From the NCBI GenBank assembly GCA_013214885.1, contig JABSRS010000079.1:1-7756 (forward strand): a DNA stretch of 7,756 nt. The letters are read 5' to 3'. The translations under genes and the position numbers were made by a program. This DNA is from Gammaproteobacteria bacterium. GTDB taxonomy: Bacteria; Pseudomonadota; Gammaproteobacteria; Enterobacterales; Psychrobiaceae. Under the pieces are notes generated by a model. That model made no database searches and was not told the origin of the DNA. It was given only the letters and a program-made list of their open reading frames with translations. Shown here piece by piece: positions 6,162-7,756 of the stretch (positions are counted from its first letter, which is position 1; every line of letters starts with the position of its first letter).

Positions 6162-7756
6162 CTTGTTTTTGCTCTTTCTGTTGATGTTCTAATAGGAAAT
6201 CTTGTAACTTTTTCGGCAGTGCAACTTCATCAAGCACTGGCGAATCAGTAAATGGCATCAGCGCAATCCCATCGTCTTTAGCTTCGAGTTGCTTAGCGCG
6301 AATAAAGTTGTATTTACTCGAACTCAATCGTGTCATCGTCGCGGCATCACGAATAATCGTCGGCTTAATAAAGATCATTAAATTACGCTTAGTGATCTTG
6401 CTCTGTGTTGAGCGGAACAAGTGACCAATAATAGGAATATCACCAAGCAATGGCACTTTAGATTCCACTTGCTGGACATCTTCATCGATTAAACCACCAA
6501 TCACCACAATTTGGCCATCATCAACCATCACGGTAGTCGATACCGAACGTTTAGAGAAAATAACATCAACCGCAGTACCAGCCGTGCCACTTTTAACCCC
6601 CGAGACTTCCTGCTCAATCTTAAGCTGAACCGCATTGCCTTCATTAATTTGTGGTGTGACTTTAAGCTTAATCCCGACTTCACGACGCTCAATGGTGGTA
6701 AATGGATTGCTATTGTTACTGCCCGCGGCAGTACCCGTGATTACAGGCACTTCTTCACCGACGATAAACTCAGCTTCCTGATTATCAAGGGTAGTGATGT
6801 TCGGCGTCGCTAGAATATTAGAATGACTGGCCGCACTAACCGCTTGAATCACCGCGCCCCAATCGCCAGTCACAAAGCCAGCTAACGCGCCGTTGACTGA
6901 GCCGAGTACTTTACCCAGTCCAGTGTAATCTGCATTGGTAGTGATAGCAGGGTTTTTAGTTTTGCTACCATCGACATTGGTAATTGTAGTTCCTGGTGTC
7001 GTCACTGTTCTTGCAGAGGCAGCAGCACCAGCAATCCCAGAAATAGACGCACCATTAGCAAACTGAATTAAGCCGCCATTGGCACTGGCCCATTGCACGC
7101 CTAAATCAATACCGTCACCTTCAGAAATTTCGACAATAATCGCTTCAACATTAATTTGAGCGCGGCGGAAATCGAGTTGGCGAATAACGCTTTCTAAGCT
7201 GCGCATGGTATCCGGTTGCGCGGTGATCACCAACGAGTTAGTGTCTTCGTGGGCCTGAATATTGATTTCACGATTACTGGTAGTGCGTTTAGTTTTCGAT
7301 TTTGAGCCATCTTGTTTTAAACTTTTAGCGACACCAGTTAATACTTTAGCGACCTCGACTGCCTTGGCATATTTAAGATGCACTACCTTGGTATTACCCG
7401 CTGATTCTTGCTCGTTATCGAGGCGTTTGACTAATAATACAGCGCGCTCACGGGCACGTTTTTCACCACTGACCACCACACTATTAGTACGCTCATCAGC
7501 AACCAACTTTGGGGTTAACTGGCTACTTGCGCCGCCCTTACTGCTTTTAGAACTGGCAATGATTTGCTCAATAATTCGCACTAACTCTGGTGCCGAGGCA
7601 TGTTTTAATTTAACAATCGAGACTTCTTGGTCACCCTGCTTGTCGACGCGACGAATAAGCTCAACGATGCGCTGCACTGCAGCTGCTCGACCTGTCAGCA
7701 TAATAACGTTAGAAGCATCATGGGACACAATATTGCCACCACGCGCGTTATCGCTA
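6154..7756 (-). CDS. gspD: GspD, outer-membrane secretin (5' end cut by window edge)
   Basis: GspD forms the multimeric outer-membrane channel through which folded exoproteins leave. The frame is open to the right edge, giving 533 complete codons; the signal peptide, N0 and most of N1 are missing. From the first complete codon as residue 1 I see the end of N1 ([15 protein letters not shown], 16-30), N2 (about 45-112), N3 (about 122-200) and the secretin core (about 205-465). The core includes the gate segment [12 protein letters not shown] (330-341) and the signature [14 protein letters not shown] (434-447). A Gly/Thr/Ser-rich insert (about 230-280) corresponds to the cap-gate region of Vibrio-type secretins. 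The tail after FIKPTIIRD (462-470), including YNFIRAKQL (482-490), is a C-terminal S-domain likely bound by a pilotin encoded elsewhere. A GTG at 7728 is only an internal Val codon, not the start. The stop overlaps gspE by 8 nt. Confidence 0.98.
   Translation of the reverse strand, partial: SDNARGGNIVSHDASNVIMLTGRAAAVQRIVELIRRVDKQGDQEVSIVKLKHASAPELVRIIEQIIASSKSSKGGASSQLTPKLVADERTNSVVVSGEKRARERAVLLVKRLDNEQESAGNTKVVHLKYAKAVEVAKVLTGVAKSLKQDGSKSKTKRTTSNREINIQAHEDTNSLVITAQPDTMRSLESVIRQLDFRRAQINVEAIIVEISEGDGIDLGVQWASANGGLIQFANGASISGIAGAAASARTVTTPGTTITNVDGSKTKNPAITTNADYTGLGKVLGSVNGALAGFVTGDWGAVIQAVSAASHSNILATPNITTLDNQEAEFIVGEEVPVITGTAAGSNNSNPFTTIERREVGIKLKVTPQINEGNAVQLKIEQEVSGVKSGTAGTAVDVIFSKRSVSTTVMVDDGQIVVIGGLIDEDVQQVESKVPLLGDIPIIGHLFRSTQSKITKRNLMIFIKPTIIRDAATMTRLSSSKYNFIRAKQLEAKDDGIALMPFTDSPVLDEVALPKKLQDFLLEHQQKEQKQDD

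Noticed and set aside
1..7756. A hidden novel system, mobile element, CRISPR array or RNA gene
   Set aside because: Known T2SS genes cover essentially the whole window; the spacers total fewer than 70 nt, and no terminal repeats, spacer arrays or tRNA-like structures are visible on either strand.

Overview
The window is a core segment of a type II secretion system (T2SS, general secretory pathway) operon. Every gene lies on the minus strand, so transcription runs from the right edge to the left edge. In transcription order it holds gspD (5' end cut off by the right edge), gspE, gspF, gspG, gspH, gspI, gspJ, gspK and gspL (only its first 108 codons, cut off by the left edge). This is the canonical gspC-to-gspN order. 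gspC would be expected just beyond the right edge and gspM/gspN just beyond the left edge; that is inference from synteny.

The organism is most likely a marine gammaproteobacterium of the Alteromonadales/Shewanella/Vibrio type. The reasons are moderate GC (mid-40s % by eye), a secretin with the long cap-gate segment typical of Vibrio-like GspD, a GspG close in sequence to Shewanella/Vibrio homologues, and the uninterrupted operon order. I cannot name a genus.

Layout: 7756-6154 outer-membrane secretin GspD; 6161-4650 assembly ATPase GspE; 4641-3427 inner-membrane platform protein GspF; 3398-2952 major pseudopilin GspG; 2920-2315 GspH, 2322-1939 GspI, 1942-1328 GspJ and 1328-321 GspK, the four minor pseudopilins; 324-1 the start of GspL, which anchors GspE to the platform. 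Coding is almost gapless. Five of the eight junctions overlap by 1-8 nt (D/E, H/I, I/J, J/K, K/L). Only E/F (8 nt), F/G (28 nt) and G/H (31 nt) have spacers. No spacer is long enough to hold another gene, and no promoter or terminator is convincing inside the window, so one polycistronic message with translational coupling is the simplest reading.

How they work together: GspE hydrolyses ATP at the cytoplasmic face, held by GspL and coupled to GspF. This drives addition of GspG subunits beneath a GspH/I/J/K tip, and the growing pseudopilus pushes folded periplasmic exoproteins out through the GspD channel. The prepilin peptidase (GspO/PilD) needed to process the five pseudopilins, and any GspD pilotin, are not in the window and must be encoded elsewhere.

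All genes look intact apart from the two truncated by the window edges. I see no mobile element, CRISPR array, RNA gene or novel system. The points worth a second look are small: start-codon choices that affect pseudopilin leaders, a short direct repeat with no visible Shine-Dalgarno at the gspG-gspH junction, and minor family variations in GspE and GspD.
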